Shown: positions 48,401-60,639 of the stretch, in pieces
Numbering within the stretch: position 1 is the first letter of the stretch
Layout of the letters: the number at the start of each line of letters is the position of its first letter
DNA from: Deinandra increscens subsp. villosa
Lineage: Eukaryota; Streptophyta; Magnoliopsida; Asterales; Asteraceae
Assembly: GCA_039602395.1 (NCBI GenBank)
Contig: JBCNJP010000007.1
Location: 100,332,772 to 100,396,771 of the forward strand
Direction of reading: 5' to 3'
Length of the DNA stretch: 64,000 nt
The notes under the pieces: generated by a model
Seen by the model: only the letters and a program-made list of their open reading frames with translations
Database searches by the model: none
Told to the model about the DNA's origin: nothing
Program-made: the position numbers and the translations under genes

Positions 48401-50211
48401 CACTTTTGAGCTTTGAGAAACGAAATAATGCCAGTTACTGTTCCACCTTTTTCACCTTGAACCGTTAACATTTTACCTCCTTCGAGTGGGATACGAACCA
48501 CTTTTTCCTTACATAAGATTTCAGCTCGATTCTCAGATAACCAATCCATTCCTACTATAACGTCAAAGCTACCAATCGGGAAAGGCATAAGATCAATTCC
48601 TAGGGTATGGCCAGCTAGTTCTAACTTACAGTCCTTAACTATCTGAGTCGTATCATGAAGTTTACCATTAGCTAGCTCTACCACATATTTAGCGTCTAAG
48701 GCAATAGGTTTAGCATTAATCAATTTAGCAAATTTTGTGGAAATAAAACTTTTCTCAGCACCAGAATCAAATAATACAGTAGCAAAGAAACCGTTCAAAA
48801 TAAATTTACCATTAATCACGTTGGCGTCATTGCGAGCTTCACCCTGACCCATGACGAAAGCTCGACCTCTACCGTTTCCACCATTCCCGTTATTACCATT
48901 TCCGTTGCCATTCCCATTACCATTACCTCCACCATTACCATTCCCACCGTTGTTTCCTTGGTTACCGTTCCCTTGTCTTCTCAGTTGCGGGCAGTCTCTT
49001 TTAATGTGACCTTGAGCACCACACTCAAAACAGCCACGGGCTCCCCCATTGTTGTTGTTCTGGTTCTGACCGTTGTTGTTCCCATTACCCCGATTGTTCC
49101 CATAGTTGTTGTTGTTCCTCCTGGGGCGGTTTTGTTGCTCGGGCAAAGTCGCCCAACAGTCTTTTGCTTCGTGGCCTCCCTTGCCACACCTTTCGCAGTT
49201 CAGATTCTTCCTACAAACACCAGCATGATGCTTTCCACACTTGTTGCACAAAGGCAGGTTACCTTTGTAGTTGCCTTGCCCATTGCCACCCTGGCGGTAG
49301 TTACCACTGTTATTCCCGGACCTCTTGCTTTGACCTTGGGAGTTGTAAGATCTCCCAGTGCTGTTTCCAACACTCTGGTTGTTCATGGAATTCTCAGGAG
49401 CTTCATCATCAGCTTTTCTTTTGCCACTTAAGGCAGTCTTCTCAGTGGCTTTCGCAGGTAGAGTACCCTTCTCGACCTCTTGATCAGTAAGTTTGTGAGC
49501 CAAACGAATGGCTTGCTGCACGGTCGCGGGGTTGCTGGCGGTCACCAAACCCTTGATTTGAGGCGCGAGGCCTTCCAGATAACGCTCAATGCGTTTGAAT
49601 TCAGCATCAACCATCGAGGGGCACAAAACCTCGTACTCATGATATCGTGCAGTGTACTGCTCGACTTCAGACCCAATCATCTTCAAATTCAAGAATTCGC
49701 CTTCTAGCTTCTTCACTTGGTCACGGGGACAGTACTCCTCCATAATCAGATCCTTAAATGCTGCCCACTGCATGTTATTAGCCGCGTCTAGCCCAACCAT
49801 CAGAATTTCAGCGTTCCACCAGGAGAGTGCCGCTCCTTCGAAGGTACCAGTAGCAAACTTCACCTTGCTTTCAGCTGGGCAATTACACATGGAGAAAACC
49901 TTTTCAGACTTCTCAATCCACCTGAGGAGTCCTACAGCTCCTTCTTCGCCGGAAAATGTCATCGGCTTGCAGTCCATGAAGGACTTGAACGTGCAGTGGT
50001 GCTGGTTCCCTGATGCATAAATAGTTTGGGTTTTAAAATTAAACAGGTCAAAATATAATCGCTTTGTGCCTTAACCGGCATAATAGTTACCCTGTGCGGC
50101 ATATGCAGCTTGGACGGCTGCCACCGCGGCTTGCACATGTTCATTGATCATTGCTTGCAGCTGTGCAGGCGTCATGTTTATGTTGCCTCTTCCGTTTCCT
50201 CTTCCAGACAT
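45475..50211 (-). CDS. Element C gag-pol polyprotein (Ty3/gypsy), with a probable 81-bp intron
   Basis: Exon 2 is 45475-50009; exon 1 50091-50211 (MSGRGNGRGN start) joins it in frame across a GTAAC...CAG intron (50010-50090); 1551 aa. Without splicing, exon 1 stops soon after entering the intron. Residue numbers are counted from M at 49977. Gag core near 1-150; three zinc knuckles (CNKCGKHHAGVC, CERCGKGGHEAKDC, CFECGAQGHIKRDC) near 245-330; protease active site FDSGAEKS near 403. Reverse transcriptase has VIVFIDDILIYS near 735; RNase H begins FVVYCDASIQG. Integrase has the HHCC finger (HPGSDKMYQ...CLTC) and DDE signatures (WVVIDRLTKSAHF, SDRDPRF, AYHPQTDGQSER). A chromodomain-like tail (VKVRWNSRRGPEYTWERE, YPHLF) suggests the Tekay branch. 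No stops or frameshifts. Lineage is inferred. Confidence 0.93.
50010..50090 (-). other. Putative intron in element C gag
   Basis: On the minus strand CACAGG|GTAACTATT opens and TTTATGCATCAG|GGAACC closes the 81-bp segment. It contains an in-frame TAA and is AT-rich compared with its flanks; removing it joins two frames in phase. Confidence 0.6.
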
Positions 50212-50558
50212 CTTGCTGAACAGTTAAAGTAGCCAGTGTTCAGTCACAGTTATACTTTATACATATCCCACAATATGTATATTAGCCAGTTCCCGTTATC
50301 CCACTATTAGTCCAGAAAATTTTTGTGTAAAACCGAGGCGTCGTCGGAGAACGTCGTATGTCGTAAGTAGCTATCGTCGAAAGTCGGCTTTCCCATAAAA
50401 GTCACCGTCGGCGTAGTCGTCGTAGTAGAAATCAGGACGTAGCGTGTAGCATCGTTTCGTTGTCGCTTTCCCCGGCATAGTGCGCGCATTAGCGTTCGCG
50501 TTTCGTATTCGTGTGTGAAAATTTTCCCTAAGGTTTTCCGTTAGACTTCCTAGACACG

Positions 50559-50562
<4 letters not shown>

Positions 50563-50605
<43 letters not shown>
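50563..50605. repeat. (TA)n microsatellite in element C leader
   Basis: About 42 bp of TA repeat between the primer site and gag. Confidence 0.9.
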
Positions 50606-50609
<4 letters not shown>

Positions 50610-50763
50610 CGTACTAAGCTTTTACTTACACAGCAGAGCGAGTATCCCAGGTTGGCACGTAAAAATTTTGGTTTTGGGAATTTGTTTGTTCGTTTGTAAC
50701 TAAGGTTTCAAGTTGCAGTTTCCAAATCGTTTTCAAAATTGATTCCAGTTCTCTGCAACTTAT

Positions 50764-50776
50764 GGCTCTGATACCA
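50764..50776 (-). promoter_or_regulatory. Element C primer-binding site (initiator tRNA-Met)
   Basis: TGGTATCAGAGCC on the minus strand, 3 bp from the 5' LTR; complementary to the 3' end of initiator tRNA-Met including CCA. Confidence 0.9.
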
Positions 50777-50779
50777 ATC

Positions 50780-53329
50780 TGTCACACCCCCAAATAACCA
50801 CTAACGGAGTTTATACCGTTAAGGGGTGCGGCTAGACCAGGATTCACAACCATTAGTTACAAATACTAAATGAATCAGAGTTAGTTCAAAATCAGATATA
50901 AAGTAGAGTCTCAAATACAACGCAGCGGAATGAAAATATTGTCTTAGCACTAACCACGTGCTTTACATAAACATTGTTTTTAAATTCCCAAATAGTTCAA
51001 TTAAAATAAGAGTCTTCACGTGCCATGCCAACCCGCTCCGGATACTCCTTAGCGATCTGCAAAAGTTTAAACCACGCAAGTGTCAACCTAACGGTTGGTG
51101 AGTTCACAGTGGGCTTGTCATGCATTGGCCCAGTCTCATGATCATAATTTGTCTCAAGTATACTTACATGTTATTTATTTGTGAAAAGCAATGCTCGTAA
51201 TTAAATCTCAGTTTATAAATGGTTTGTCCGTGACCTACGTCATCGGGTATGTACTAGTTCCGTAAAGTTAAAGGACTCAACCGATATCGCGGGTAGCTAA
51301 TCCGTTGTTCCATGCTCTAAGGAAGTTTGTACCAAAGCTGACTTATTTTGTGGGGGCCGAGCCATCCCGTACGGTGCGGACCTACGTCATCGCGGTTTTT
51401 GCCTCCCCCGTGTCCTCTCGGGATCACGGTCAGATAGGCTGATATTGTACCTCCGTGCACTCCCCGTGCCACGGGGCGGAGTTTGTCAAACTCCAGTAGA
51501 TCTACCCAACATCCCCTCGCTTTACAATTAATGGCACAATTTTAGTTGAGGACTTTTAAGTTATAAGGCATCCTTAGAAAACATGTGATATCATGTGGTT
51601 TAGACTTTAACCTACACTAGCCATATTAAAACAGTTTTCGTTTCAGAAATAGTTTGTTAAGTTTCACCAGTGTTTCCCATAAAACACTTCAAGTTCATTC
51701 AATGGGTGCCGAGCACTCCGAGTTTTCATGTTCAATCAGGGAGGTGCCTAGCACTCTCGAGTTTGTCAGCATTGTTTTTCTTTTAGTTGATCTGTGTGAC
51801 CCAAACGGGTTCACGGTAATCGGTTTAGTGACACTCACCTTGGGTTGCACTGCTACACTTGCTATAATATTCCAAGTATGCTTAACGAAGACCTATGAAC
51901 ACGTTTAGGTCTTAAGTATTAGTTTTGTGTCTAATCTTTACTTAACGTCACTATGGCCCATAACATAGCACGTTGCAACTATGACTCGACATACCGACGC
52001 ACGACACCGATGGTTGATCATAAACAAGGGTTCATATAATTCAGATATCAAGCATGTTTCATCATGGCATAATCATGTAAGTCATGGCATAACACTTAAG
52101 CAAATTTCACAAGTTTGGTTTTCAGGTCAGGTCTTAGTTTCGCTAGCACAGTTTCGCTAGGCAGTTTCGCTGGGTGCACGGGCAGCACTTTCGCTAGGCA
52201 ATGCCCGGTGACACAGTTTCGCTAGGCTAGTTTCGCCCGAAACTGCTGACGCAGTTTCGCTAGCCTAGTTTCGCAGGGAAACTGGTTTGAACTTTCGTTC
52301 AGGTATTTCGCTCGGTAGTTTCGTTCGGGCTGGTCGGGTCAGTTTCGCTAGCGACACTATAGTTTCGCTCGACAGTGTCGCTGAATGAACAAGTAAATTC
52401 GCTGGATAATTTCGCCCAGAGAACACACAGTTTCGCTGGTCGCGAAAAACATACGGATTTGCCTAAAAATCAACCTAACAGCTTCTGATCTTACATGCAA
52501 TCCATTATTTAGCATACATAGGCATTTACCAACATAAATCAGCAAGCTTTAACACCTTAAACATGCATTTTGTCATCAAATCACCCAAAACACATATAAA
52601 ACCCTAAAGTGGCTAAAATAGCATAAATCTCTAACATGGTTGGATTTTAAACACAAAGTTGCTATCTTTATGATAGATCTAGCATTCCTAAGTATTATCT
52701 CAGAAGCATACAAGTTTTCATGAAGGTTTGATCATGCTTTAAGAAGAAAACACATAGAAAAGCATAAAACATAGTTTTGGGACTCACGGTTGATTCTAGA
52801 ATCGATAGATGAGATGAGATGATGGTCTAGAGGCTGAGATCTTGGTCCTTGGGTGACTTTCTCGGCTGACCAGGTTCCAGAGAGGAGTGTGTGTGTGTTT
52901 GTGATGAAATGAGGCAAATGGAGAAACTAGGGTTTATTAAGTTTATTTATATCAGAGGCTAGTTTCGCTGGCAGTTTCGCTGGCCAGGCGAAACTAGCTC
53001 TGGTCACGTGTTGGTCGAGTAGTTCAGCTGTCTACCGGGCGACACTGCAGTTTCGCCCGGTAGTTTCGCTGGCGACCAAAAAGGCAAGTTTTCACATAAT
53101 CAAGTATTTACAATTTGTCATGCTATTCACAATAATAAGTCATGTATTTAAATCACGTTGCACACAAGGACAATAAATAGGCACATAACACATATGGATG
53201 GGTTCGGTGATCAACCAAAGGTCGTGGACGTATTCGGCCTAGTTAAGCATTAGTTACTAAGTTAACACTTATAACGTAACTAACGGATTTGTCTAACGGA
53301 AGTTAACCTTGGAATTCCCGGATGTCACA
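50780..53329 (-). repeat. Element C 5' LTR
   Basis: 2550 bp, nearly identical to the 3' LTR. Putative TATA box at 52944-52951 (TATAAATA, minus). Confidence 0.95.
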
Positions 53330-53455
53330 ACTCCAGCTGTTCGTTTCATACTTGGATGCTTGATGGTGATCTTTGGCTTCTCAACTTTAGGTTCACTTAT
53401 CACTCCATCGGTTATTCCCTTGAACTTGGAGGAGAAGGATGGTAGTTCATATCCT
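53330..53455 (-). pseudogene. Element A gag, short middle segment between C and B
   Basis: Minus reading matches the region of B gag at about 55365-55485 (GYDLPSFSSKFKG-like block, then KPKITIKHPSMK). It is bounded by the TSDs of C (ACTCC) and B (ATCCT). Confidence 0.8.
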
Positions 53456-53887
53456 TGTAGAGGCTAGATTATGAGGCTTGTAATATTAAATACGTTGGGC
53501 TGGGCTTAGAGGGTTTAATTAGAATTAGTAGGCTAGTTTTATTATGTTTAGGCTAGTTTACTATTAGATTGGGCATGGGCTTGGGTTTATGATTGGGCTT
53601 ATTGGGTTTATGATTAGCCCATGTGCTTGTAAGAGGTGGTATAAATACCACCTCATGTTTATGATCAAAAAGCTTTGGGGGGAGAACCCATTTTACGATT
53701 TCTTGTTGTTTGTGTGATTCCGATCGGTGTTCTAAGCTTCATAGTAGACAATTCTCATTCAAGACTTCATCTTTTCTCTAGATCTAGTCTTCTATTCTAC
53801 TATTCTTCTTGAATCAATCTTTCACGAGGATTCCGCACTCGTGTTTGATTAGTATATCGTGTGTTAGGGGAGATTTTCGGACCTACA
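53456..53887 (+). repeat. Element B 5' LTR
   Basis: TGTAGAGGC...GGACCTACA. TATA box at 53640-53647 lies inside the palindrome GGTGGTATAAATACCACC. Confidence 0.93.
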
Positions 53888-53889
53888 AT

Positions 53890-53902
53890 TGGTATCAGAG
53901 CC
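53890..53902 (+). promoter_or_regulatory. Element B primer-binding site (initiator tRNA-Met)
   Basis: TGGTATCAGAGCC, 2 bp after the 5' LTR. Confidence 0.9.
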
Positions 53903-54484
53903 AAGAATCTTAGATTCGAGGCTCTCACGATATAGATTCAAGCGTTTTCTGGGTTTGTTTTCGAGTTTCTGTTGAAGATTTGAAGGATTTTGGGAGTTTA
54001 CGATCGGTGCTGCTGCTGTGTTCTTCGAACTTTGGTGTTTGCGATTGAGTTTTCTGGGTTTCTTGGCGTTTACGACAGTTCCAGTTGAAGATATTCATCA
54101 GTTTGGGCGTTTACGACTTCAAGACTGAGTTTTTGAGAGTTTACGATCCGTACTTCCGGTGTTTACGACATTTCCTTGTCGTAATCGGTGTTTACGATTG
54201 TGCCAATCGGAATCGCGGGATCGAAATCGTTGTTTACGATAAAATTTGATCGTAATTGGAGTTTACGATTATCACTAATTGGAATCTGTGTTTACGACAA
54301 CCGGAGTCGTAATCAGGGATCGTAATCATAGTTTACGACATTCTCAATCGGAATCGGTGATTACGATCGTAATCAGTTACCTTGGATCATAATCAAGTTG
54401 TTTGGATCGTAATCGGGTTCTGTTGATCGTAATCAGTATTTGTGGTCGTTTGGACTTTAATTTTAGGTTCCCTAAGCTTTCGTA
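53903..54484 (+). repeat. Element B leader with dispersed GTTTACGA motifs
   Basis: GTTTACGA occurs about a dozen times, alternating with (G/T)CGTAATC, across roughly 500 bp between primer site and gag. The corresponding leader of A carries the inverse TCGTAAAC motif and an expanded minisatellite. Confidence 0.75.
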
Positions 54485-56413
54485 ATGGATTCGGTTGAAG
54501 AAAAGAATATATTTGAGGACGAAGATGCAGAGATATGCCCCAATCCTACTTGTGCTCGTATAATTCCTGGACTTAGGCAAATTTGTAAAAATTATCAATT
54601 AGAATTATTTGAGATAAAATGCGAGAGGAGTTCTTTTAAGGGTAGATGGGAAAAGGATGAGGAGAAGGTAAAAGCTCAGAAACTAGACATTGAGAAATAT
54701 CGGAAGCTAGCAACGGAGAAGACTATCTTACATGATCGGGCTAGGATTGAGATATCTGAGCTTACACAGAAACTAAATGAACTGCAACAAAAATTTGATG
54801 AGCTGCAAGTCAAGTTTGATTGCAATCAGGAAAGAAATCAGCGAATGCTCGATGCTGGAAAAGAATTGTCACATGCTGTTGTGACTGGTCAAGTTGGGAA
54901 ACACACACCTGGATTTGGATCAGAAAAGACTGATAAGGCCTTGGCTGCAAACAACATTATTCCTCCACCAGTTCCCAGAGACATTATAGGAATACTTCTT
55001 AGTGAGGATCAAGTTGAACGAACCAAGTCAGATTATAAAGAAGCTGCTCCTCCTATTGATAGTGTCTTGGTTGGAACTACACCATTGACTCAAGAGGAAA
55101 TAGACAACGAGGCAAACATGACATATGGTGAAGGGAGAATAGAGGACGTATCAAGAGATGATGCTGAGTGCCAGGAGTATAACAGATGTCATATTCCAAG
55201 TCTGATGATGTTGGGATAGAGTTGAAACCATACCCTAAAATTGAAACCCCATGCCTATAAAGTTGTTGACGAAGTCAAAAGGGAAAAGGTGATCTTGACG
55301 ACACGGCCTGGGGGGAAGATCTTTATGACATCTGGATCTATGTTTGACCAAGAACCAGATTTTGGGTATGACTTACCATCCTTCTCCTCCAAGTTCAAGG
55401 GACTAACTGATGGAGTGATCAGTGAAGCTAAAGTTGAGAAGCCAAAGATCACCATTAAGCATCCGAGTATGAAGCAAACAGCTGGAGTGAAGAATGAAAA
55501 ACTAAAGGGAGTAGTTGTGTCTCCCATTTCTTCAGTTGCTTCATGCAGTTGTAAGTGCAGTTGCAAGAATGGTGCTTCTTCATCAGGAAATCCAGAGAGC
55601 ACAGAGACGATGAGGACAGGTTCGACACAGGCTTCGACAAACCAGCAGAAGGTCAAATCTGAAGCTGTAGTCAAAGCAAAGAAGCAGACACAAGGCAAAC
55701 CAGCTCCATATCAGCCACCAAAGACGAATGGGTACACGTCTGACTTCTATCTAAAGAAGCAGACTTGCTTTAATTGTGGCATCGCTGGTCATATTGCTAG
55801 AAACTGCCTGTATCGCCCCTATGAACCCTATTTTCCGAAAAATCAAAAGGTTTCATCTCAGGAGTCTGTGAAGTCTAAGCCGATGATGGTGCAGAAACCT
55901 AAGGCAATGAAGACTGTTACTCCCAAGGTTAAACCCTCTGATCAACATTGGGGTGCTGCCAAAGCTGAAAGAAAAACTTTAAATCAAAACAACAGCTTTC
56001 CAAGTTACCAAAATTTTCAGAAAAAGGTGATGAAACCATTTTCAAAGCAATCAAAACTTAAAAAACCCAAAGTTACCCCTCCCAAGGTAACTAAAACTGT
56101 TTTGAAAAATATTTCTAAAATGCAGAAGGTTGAAATACCTAAAGTCACAAATCAAAAGGTGACTAAAACAAAAACTGTTTTGAAAAGTGAATCTAAAATG
56201 AAGAAGGTTGAAATACCTAAGGTCACAACTCCAAAAGTGACTAAAACAAATGTTAAATCACCTGGAATTTGGAAACCAAAAGTCAAGGCAGCTACAACCA
56301 AATCATCCCAACTTCCTGATTTTTCAAAGGGGATGTTCTTACAAGAAGTATCATTTATTGATTCCTCAGGTGTACCCAGAAAAACAATGGCCTGGGTACC
56401 AATGGCTAACTAA
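54485..56413 (+). pseudogene. Element B gag, two frames
   Basis: The first frame (54485-55219, 244 aa) starts MDSVEEKNIF and has a conserved CPNPTCARIIPGLRQICKNY block and a long coiled-coil-like stretch (ISELTQKLNELQQKFDELQV). The second (55241-56413, 390 aa) has a Cys-rich SSVASCSCKCSCKNGASSS stretch, one CCHC knuckle (CFNCGIAGHIARNC) and Lys-rich repeats, and ends AWVPMAN. By comparison with A, a 1-nt indel near 55192 and a stop near 55253 break what was one gag. No protease, reverse transcriptase or integrase follows. Similarity of the end to Sire/Maximus copia gag suggests origin by loss of pol. Confidence 0.85.
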
Positions 56414-58891
56414 TCTCTCACTCTGTGCAGGAACGATCATGGAGGATTATCACTAATGTTTTTAATTACTAATTTGTTTGTTGATAAGTGATTGTTCCAG
56501 GCACAGTTTAGGAGACGTATCTTCATGTCATGTCAAGTAATCTATAAATGGAAGGTATGTCTCATTGAGAGGTAAAAGGTAAAAATCAGCGAGAAAGGTA
56601 CTGTTCTTAACTTGGTTGTGTGAATGAAGCGGCAAAGGGTGTTTTGAGTCAAACCAATTTTCCTAAATTTTCACTTGGTGATTGTTTGTTGAAGTGTTTG
56701 ACTTCAAATGCAATGAAATGTGCATGTCATGAAACCCAATTTTCTAAAATTTTCAAATCAATACTTTGAAAGTTAGCTTGGCCAGATGTCTGCAATATTT
56801 AGTGTTTTGTTCTTTTTAGTGTGTTTGTGTGTTTTATTTTTTATAAAAAAAAACAAAAAAAAAACAAAAAAAAAAACTGATGTTCACAAGATTGTGACAT
56901 TAAAAAATCAAAAAGCAAGGGGAAGAAATGTAAAGATGAAGAAAAAGTTGACCCCTCAAAAATAGTGTGCTTTTCAATTTTTAATGTGTTTGTGCCTTGT
57001 TTCTGAGAAGTTTAGGGGAAGTAAATTGAATGCACGGGTTGGAGATGGCTGACACGCGTAAGGCGGAAGTGAAAGGCAAAGCTCCACGGTGATATGCTCG
57101 GTAGGCTCGACCTAAACTTATGACCTCCAATGAAAGTGCAGTGATCTTAAAAGATATATATGTTTAGTTTCCCATCCTAGGTTGCATGGTTTAAAAGACT
57201 GAGTCCCGACAAAAATGGGTTGAGAGTGGTAATTATCCTAGTATTCACTCTCTCACACGCCATGTTTATGCTATCTTGACAACACCACAGAGCAAAAGAA
57301 AATGAAAAAGAAAGGAAAAAGAAAAAGAAAAGAAAAAGAAAATGAAAAAGAAAAGAGAATAAATAATCACTCAGTTGGTCTTCTTTGCGTGCTTAGCGGC
57401 CGACCTGATCACCAACTGATGGTTAATGAAATAAGTGGTAGTCATAACGGTGTTGCATGGTTCCTCAAGTTGGGGGTTTGTGAATCCTCAATAAACTCTG
57501 AGGTTGGGTAGGTTTTGCTGTGTACGCTTGGGTGTGGGGACAATTAAACATGACGGTAATAATGTACTATATTAAGCATGACGCATTCGGTTGGGATTAA
57601 ACGGGTTTGAGTTTAAAGCGGACAAACATACCGGCAATCACCTGGACTAGTCAAGTAACTGAAGCTGAAAAGGGTTCCTCAGTCAGATTCATACGGTTTG
57701 ATCCCTTGTAAACTTTCTCATGTTTGGTTTGGTAAGTATTTGTTTAGTTTTTATCTTTCGTGTGTGAGTCGTTAAGTTCTTTTTAGTGTGTTTTCGTCTT
57801 GGCCAGGTTGATTTGAGAAGTCAAAATGTGTTTTTCATGGGTTTTAATGCATGACAATATGCCCCCGACAGATCTTGCCAAATTTTTAGGGGAAGGAGTA
57901 TGGGATAATAAGTATTATCCGAAGGGAACTCGAGGATGATACTTATTATCTAATGGAAAAGACTTCCTCCGTCAGATCTTGACAAATTTTTAGGGGAAGG
58001 AGGGGGATAATAAGTATTATCCGAAGGGAACTCGAGGATGATACTTATTATCTAACGAAAAGACTTCCATAATACATAGTATCTGAAGGGAACTCGAAGA
58101 TAATATGTATTATCTCAGGGGAAGTCCTTAGCTGAGGGGAAGTTATCAGCTAAGGGGAAGTCTTTAGAGGTCTTGGGTTCAGGGGAAGTTTTATAGAAAA
58201 CCCGTAATCTATATTAGGGTTTTTGGTTAAAATTATGTTAATTTGAATCAACTGAACAGATGATAATTACCTTCTAACCCAAAGACCAGTCATCAAATGT
58301 CTGGTAGTGTATATTTTTTTTCAAATGTGTGTCAGACAGGTTGATGATAGAAAGATGTTGCTGCTGCTCAAGTTAAAGAACCAACCGGACAAGACTTCCA
58401 TCTGAAAAGCAACTGTTCAGGGGAAGTTGTTGGTATCTTTACAAGTATCCAAAAGCTTCAAAAGTTTTTTTCAAAGAAAATGCTCACAAGTTTAGGGGAA
58501 GCTGAAGATTTCAAGTCAATCTTTGAAAAAGAAAGTGATGCAGAGAGCAGTCAGAGATCATGAAGATCCAAGTTCAACAATCAAGTTCTTCACAGTTAGG
58601 GGTTTTCAAAATTTAACCTCTAATTGTTTTGGAGATTCAAGACAGTTACCGAAGATACAGCAAGAACCAGTTCTTTCAAAAGAAGCAAGTCAATGAGAAT
58701 CCTCCATCTCATTAACTTGTTCATTTCAAGAAGTTCAAGCTGATGCTGATCAAGAGGAAGTCCCAAGTGCCCGTCACGAAACCCAATGAAGATTTCTGCG
58801 GAAAGAATCTTCATCAACATCTATGCAAGCCAGTCAAGAAGAAGAATTTCAAAGATCGAAGACATTTAATATCACAAGCCTAGGGGAAGAT
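56414..58891 (+). other. Element B non-coding 3' internal region
   Basis: 2.5 kb without pol motifs. Contains an A/G tract (57297-57360) and a tandem duplication of GATAATAAGTATTATCCGAAGG blocks at 57900-58055, both also present in A. Confidence 0.7.
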
Positions 58892-59322
58892 TGTAGAGGC
58901 TAGATTATGAGGCTTGTAATATTAAATACGTTGGGCTGGGCTTAGAGGGTTTAATTAGATTAGTAGGCTAGTTTTATTATGTTTAGGCTAGTTTACTATT
59001 AGATTGGGCATGGGCTTGGGTTTATGATTGGGCTTATTGGGTTTATGATTAGCCCATGTGCTTGTAAGAGGTGGTATAAATACCACCTCATGTTTATGAT
59101 CAAACAAGCTTTGGGGGAGAACCCATTTTACGATTTCTTGTTTGTTGTGTGATTCCGATCGGTGTTCTAAGCTTCATAGTAGACGATTCTCATTCAAGAC
59201 TTCATCTTTTCTCTAGATCTAGTCTTCTATTCTACTATTCTTCTTGAATCAATCTTTCACGAGGATTCCGCACTCGTGTTTGATTAGTATATCGTGTGTT
59301 AGGGGAGATTTTCGGACCTACA
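58892..59322 (+). repeat. Element B 3' LTR
   Basis: 431 bp, about 99% identical to the 5' LTR by eye. Confidence 0.93.
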
Positions 59323-60231
59323 ATCCTACATCTGGTTCTTGGTCAAACATTGATCCAGATGTCATAAAGATCTTCCCCTCAGGCCGTGTCGTCAAGATCA
59401 CCTTTTCCCTTTTGACTTCGTCAATTACTTTGAAGCATGGGTTTCAATTTTAGGGTATGGTTTCAACTATATCCCAGCTTCATCAGACTTAGAGTTGTGA
59501 CACCTGTCATATTTCTGGCACTCAGCATCATTGTCTGATATATCCTTTACTCTCCCTTCACCATAAGTCATGTTTGCTTCATTATCAATTTCTTCTTGAG
59601 TCAATGGTGTAGTTCCAACCAAGATACTATCAATAGGAGGAGCAGCTTCTTTATAATCAGACTTGGTTCGTTCAACTTGATCCTCACTAAGAAGTATTCC
59701 TATAATGTCTCTGGGAACTGGTGAAGGAATGATGTTGTTCATTGCCAAAGATTTATCAGTTTTCTCTGACCCAAACCCAGATGTGTCTTTCCCAACTTGA
59801 CCAGTCACAACAGCATGTGACAATTTCTTTCCAGCATCGAGCATTCTTTTGTTTCTTTCCTGATTGCAATCATACTTGACCTGCAGCTCATCAAATTTTT
59901 GTTGCAGTTCAGTTAATTTCTGTGTAAGCTCAGATATCTCAATCCTAGCCCGATCATATAAGATAGTCTTCTCCGTTGCTAGCTTCTGATATTTCTCAAT
60001 TTCTCGTTTCTGAACTTTTACCTTCTCCTCATTCTTTTGCCATCTACCCTTAAAAGAACTCCTCTCGCATTTTATCTCAAATAATTCTATTTGATAATTT
60101 TTACAAATTTGCCTAAGTCCAAGAATTATACGAGCACAAGTAGGATTGGGGCATATCTCAGTTTTGTCAACTTCATCCGTGAAATCATCTTTGTCCTCAA
60201 CTATATTCTTTTCTTCAACCACTGAACTCAT
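59323..60231 (-). pseudogene. Element A gag, N-terminal segment
   Basis: Minus frame 59467-60231 (254 aa, MSSVVEEKNIVEDKDD start) is clearly homologous to B gag through CPNPTCARII, the coiled coil and DIIGILLSEDQVERTKSDYK. It ends at a TAG; homology resumes in other frames to 59328, where B interrupts it. Confidence 0.85.
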
Positions 60232-60639
60232 TATGCAGCTTCTGAAAATTTTGAAAAATCAGCAAAAACGGCAAAATTGGCAAAATCACTATTCAAAGAA
60301 TAGTGTCAAAAACTTAAAACTGAAAAAACGGAGGCCTTCGGAGTGGAATTTGGGGGTCCAAACGAGCTCCCCTGGACGTTAGTCTGGGGTAATTCTGGGG
60401 CTCGGTGTCACGAACGTCGTGTTAAAATTTGAGCCTCTAACTCCAAACGAGTCAAAAGTTATGCCCGTTTCCGTGAAAGTGTGAAATAGTGACTTTTTGC
60501 CGCAAGCTAGTTTCCGATCGTAAACGCTGTTTCCGATCGTAAACACCGATTCCGATAGAGACCAGTCGTAAACTCTGATTTCGATAGATGCTGGTCGTAA
60601 TCTCGATTCCGATTAAGCCAAATCGTAAACACGTTTCCG

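Larger units (their letters stand above)
42777..53329 (-). mobile_element. Element C: intact Ty3/gypsy LTR retrotransposon, chromovirus-like
   Basis: LTRs 42777-45324 and 50780-53329 (2548 and 2550 bp) differ at only about ten sites. TSD ACTCC at 42772-42776 and 53330-53334. Primer site at 50764-50776 matches initiator tRNA-Met. Purine tract AAGGGAAGGA abuts the 3' LTR. The single polyprotein has the gypsy order RT-RNaseH-integrase. Total 10,553 bp. Everything needed for autonomous movement appears present. Confidence 0.95.
53456..59322 (+). mobile_element. Element B: gag-only LTR retrotransposon
   Basis: LTRs 53456-53887 and 58892-59322 (432 and 431 bp) differ at about five sites. TSD ATCCT at 53451-53455 and 59323-59327. 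Primer site TGGTATCAGAGCC at 53890-53902. Purine tract TAGGGGAAGAT precedes the 3' LTR. It encodes gag only and belongs to the same family as element A, into which it inserted in opposite orientation. 5867 bp. Confidence 0.93.

Noticed and set aside
48958..49431. 157-aa plus-strand frame opposite element C gag
   Set aside because: Antisense to the Asn/Gly-rich zinc-knuckle region of the polyprotein; no motif of its own.
42777..53329. Two 2.55-kb near-identical segments as a possible assembly duplication
   Set aside because: They are LTRs: TG...CA ends, PBS and PPT adjoining, and a 5-bp TSD outside.
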